DNA of 24,988 bases from Burkholderiales bacterium. Lineage in GTDB: Bacteria > Actinomycetota > Thermoleophilia > Gaiellales > Gaiellaceae. The translations under genes and the position numbers were made by a program. This document shows, in pieces, positions 22,763-24,988 of the stretch; positions within the stretch are counted from its first letter, which is position 1, and each line of letters opens with the position of its first letter. Location: positions 1 through 24,988 of the forward strand of contig JAICUZ010000009.1 in the NCBI GenBank assembly GCA_025935595.1. Reading direction: 5' to 3'. The notes beneath the pieces are model-generated. The model was given only the letters and a program-made list of their open reading frames with translations, made no database searches and was not told the origin of the DNA.

Positions 22763-24988
22763 ATACGACGCACACGAGATCGAAGCGAAATGGCAAGCCG
22801 TCTGGGAGGACGAGCAGGCCTTCCACGCGCCCGACCCCGAGCCGGGCGACGACAAGGCGCGCTTCTACATGCTCGAGATGCTGCCGTACCCGTCCGGGCA
22901 GCTGCACATGGGGCACGTCCTCAACTACACGATGGGCGACGTCGTCACGCACTTCCGCCGGCGCACCGGTCACGAGGTGCTGCGCCCGATGGGCTTCGAC
23001 TCCTTCGGCCTGCCGGCCGAGAACGCTGCGATCCGTGAAGGCGGCCACCCGCTCGAGATCACCGAGCGTAACATCGCGACGATCACGAACCAGATGCGCC
23101 GCATGGGCTGGGCGATCGACTGGCAGCGCGTCGTGTCCGCGCACGAGACGACCTACTACCACTGGACGCAGTGGCTGTTCCTGAAGTTCCTGGAGAAGGG
23201 GCTCGTGTACCGCAAGGAGGCACCGGTCAACTGGTGCCCGAACGACCAGACCGTGCTCGCGAACGAGCACGTCGTCGACGGGAAGTGCTGGCGGTGCGGT
23301 GCCGTCGTCGAGGCCCGGAACATGGCGCAATGGTTCTTCAAGATCACCGCGTACGCGGATCAGCTGCTCGACGACCTGGCGACGATCGACTGGCCGGACC
23401 GTACGAAGAAGATCCAGACGAACTGGATCGGCCGCTCGGACGGGGCAGAGGTGCTGTTCCGCGTGGACGAGCTCGACATCGACATTCCCGTCTTCACGAC
23501 GCGGCCGGACACGCTGTTCGGCGCGACCTTCTTCGTCGTCGCACCCGAGTCGTCGCTCGTCGACAAGCTGGTCGAAGGAACGGAGCAGGCCGACGAGGTG
23601 CGCTCGTACGCGCGCATCGCCGCTGCGCGTCCGACCGAGGAGCGTGAGCAGCGCGACAAGACCGGCGTCTTCACGGGGCGCTACGCGACGAACCCCGTCA
23701 ACGGCGAGCGCATCCCGATCTGGGTCGCCGACTACGTGCTGATGGAGTACGGCACGGGCGCGATCATGGCCGTGCCGGCGCACGACGAGCGCGACGCGGA
23801 GTTCGCTGCTGCGTTCGCTCTGCCGGTCGTCGCAGTGATCGCGGACGACGGCACGCTCGTCAACTCCGGCGAGTTCAACGGGCAGGAGGCGAACGCGGCC
23901 AAGGGTGCGATCGTGCAGTGGCTGTCCGACCACGGCCGCGCGAAGCCGGCGATCAACTACCGCCTGCGCGACTGGAGCTTCTCCCGTCAGCGCTACTGGG
24001 GCGCACCGATCCCGGTCGTGTACTGCGACACGTGCGGGATCGTCCCGCTGCCCGAGAGCGAGTTGCCGCTGCTGCTACCGGAGGTCGAGGACTACCGGCC
24101 GAAGGGGAAGCCGCCACTCGCGTCCAACGAGGAGTTCATGAACGTCACGTGCCCGTCCTGCGGCGGACCGGCGCGACGCGAGGCGGACACGATGGACACG
24201 TTCGTCGACTCGTCGTGGTACTTCCTCCGCTATTGCGACCCGCATAACGCGGAGGCGCCGTTCGAGCGGCGGCTGGTCGACGCGTGGATGCCGATCGACC
24301 AGTACATCGGCGGCATCGACCACGCGAAGGGTCATCTGCTCTATTCGCGCTTCTTCGTCAAGGCGATGAACGACTGGGGGATGCTCGGTTTCCGAGAGCC
24401 GTTCCAGCGGTTGTTCCACCAGGGTTGGGTGCTGCTCGACGGTCGGAAGATGTCGAAGTCGCAGGCCGGCGTGTCACCCGACGAGCTGGTCGACCAGTTC
24501 GGGGCCGACGCGATCCGCATCTACATCCTCTTCCAGGGGCCTGCCGACCAGGACATCAACTGGAGCCCGGATGGGATCGAGCCGATGGTGCGGTTCGTCC
24601 GACGCTTCTGGCGCGTTGTCTCCGACGCCGCCGCGCAACCGGAGTCGCCGGCGGGCGTCGACACGCCGCTCGCGCGGAAGGCGCACGAGACGGTCGCGCG
24701 CGTCACCGACGACATCGAGCGGCGGTTCGTCTTCAACACGCCGATCGCAGCCGTGATGGAGCTCGTCAACGAGCTGTCGAAGACGCCCAGCGATCCGGCG
24801 GCGCGCTTCGCGGCGGAGACTGCGGTGTCGATGCTGCAACCGTACGCACCGCACGTGTGCGAGGAGCTGTGGGGCGTGCTCGGCAAGTCGAGGCTGTGGC
24901 AGTCGCCGTGGCCCGTTGCCGACGCCTCTCTTCTCGTCCGCGACGAGGTCGAGCTCGTGCTGCAGGTGAACGGGAAGGTGCGCGACCG
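22749..24988 (+). CDS. leuS: Leucyl-tRNA synthetase (3' end beyond the window)
   Basis: This cytoplasmic class I synthetase charges tRNA-Leu. About 746 codons are present, and the frame is open to the right edge. Signatures are the HIGH motif as HMGH (53-56) in PYPSGQLHMGHVLNYTMGD, the FGLPAENAA segment, zinc-type Cys pairs (NWCPNDQTVLA and CWRCG, later CDTCG and CPSCGG), the CP1 editing segment TTRPDTLFGATF, DTMDTFVDSSWYFLRY and KMSKS at 567-571. It ends in the anticodon-binding region with VLQVNGKVRD, so about 60-100 residues are missing. The protein proper starts at RYDAHEIEAKWQ. The first codons (GTG TCA GAC ACC) come from the palindromic repeat. An in-frame GTG 22701 encodes the same start, V-S-D-T, 16 codons earlier. 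Regulation by the leader is described in the separate entries. Confidence 0.95.
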   Translation, partial: MSDTRYDAHEIEAKWQAVWEDEQAFHAPDPEPGDDKARFYMLEMLPYPSGQLHMGHVLNYTMGDVVTHFRRRTGHEVLRPMGFDSFGLPAENAAIREGGHPLEITERNIATITNQMRRMGWAIDWQRVVSAHETTYYHWTQWLFLKFLEKGLVYRKEAPVNWCPNDQTVLANEHVVDGKCWRCGAVVEARNMAQWFFKITAYADQLLDDLATIDWPDRTKKIQTNWIGRSDGAEVLFRVDELDIDIPVFTTRPDTLFGATFFVVAPESSLVDKLVEGTEQADEVRSYARIAAARPTEEREQRDKTGVFTGRYATNPVNGERIPIWVADYVLMEYGTGAIMAVPAHDERDAEFAAAFALPVVAVIADDGTLVNSGEFNGQEANAAKGAIVQWLSDHGRAKPAINYRLRDWSFSRQRYWGAPIPVVYCDTCGIVPLPESELPLLLPEVEDYRPKGKPPLASNEEFMNVTCPSCGGPARREADTMDTFVDSSWYFLRYCDPHNAEAPFERRLVDAWMPIDQYIGGIDHAKGHLLYSRFFVKAMNDWGMLGFREPFQRLFHQGWVLLDGRKMSKSQAGVSPDELVDQFGADAIRIYILFQGPADQDINWSPDGIEPMVRFVRRFWRVVSDAAAQPESPAGVDTPLARKAHETVARVTDDIERRFVFNTPIAAVMELVNELSKTPSDPAARFAAETAVSMLQPYAPHVCEELWGVLGKSRLWQSPWPVADASLLVRDEVELVLQVNGKVRD

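Overview
The window is gene-dense, high-GC DNA that reads as a chromosomal segment of an actinobacterium. Many genes start with GTG, coding strands overlap by 4 bases at almost every co-directional junction, and several starts look leaderless. The gene mix (DUF6636-type secreted protein, DUF255/thioredoxin protein, ACT-malic enzyme, MMPL transporter) suggests a deep-branching class such as Thermoleophilia. That placement is inferred from style and gene content, not from a marker comparison. I see no insertion sequence, phage gene, tRNA, rRNA or CRISPR array, and no gene-free stretch over 300 bases. The longest gap is the 153 bases before leuS.

Layout. (1) 1-7962, plus strand: the tail of an unknown gene, then a PotABCD-type polyamine ABC transporter (ATPase, lipoprotein binding protein, two permeases). 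Coupled behind it are a class III aminotransferase, a saccharopine-dehydrogenase-fold oxidoreductase and a second, glutamate-1-semialdehyde-aminomutase-like aminotransferase. This looks like one uptake-and-catabolism operon. (2) 7959-9787, minus strand: an ACT-domain malic enzyme followed by a coupled CBS-pair protein. It converges on the first operon across a perfect 20-bp palindrome that holds both stop codons. (3) 9840-12512: an HMG-CoA-lyase-like gene converging on a coupled pair, a DDC-family PLP decarboxylase and a MaoC hydratase-like protein. (4) 12551-15514: a DedA membrane protein coupled to a DUF255/thioredoxin-fold protein, converging on a small membrane protein with a proline-rich tail. 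(5) 15579-17053: a LivG-type ATPase with no permease nearby, coupled to a tyrosine-phosphatase-like protein. (6) 17091-19374: three exported proteins (PG-binding/LysM/lytic transglycosylase, polysaccharide deacetylase, DUF6636-like), apparently a cell-envelope operon. (7) 19371-22595: lysA (minus) divergent from an MMPL transporter with only 12 bases between the starts. (8) 22593-24988: leuS with an elaborate leader.

The most interesting region is the leuS leader. A -10 box overlaps the stop codon of the MMPL gene. It is followed by a six-residue leader peptide, Met-Glu-Leu-Leu-Leu-Ser. Next come a long GC-rich hairpin that has a visible alternative pairing, and a textbook intrinsic terminator. 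After the terminator, a 20-nt inverted repeat with one mismatch places the leuS GTG start inside a stem and a Shine-Dalgarno sequence in its loop. This suggests leucine-responsive transcription attenuation plus a possible second control at translation initiation. Transcription attenuation of leuS by a leader peptide has been predicted for some Streptomyces. The additional start-codon hairpin, built from a duplicated palindrome, is not something I recognise.
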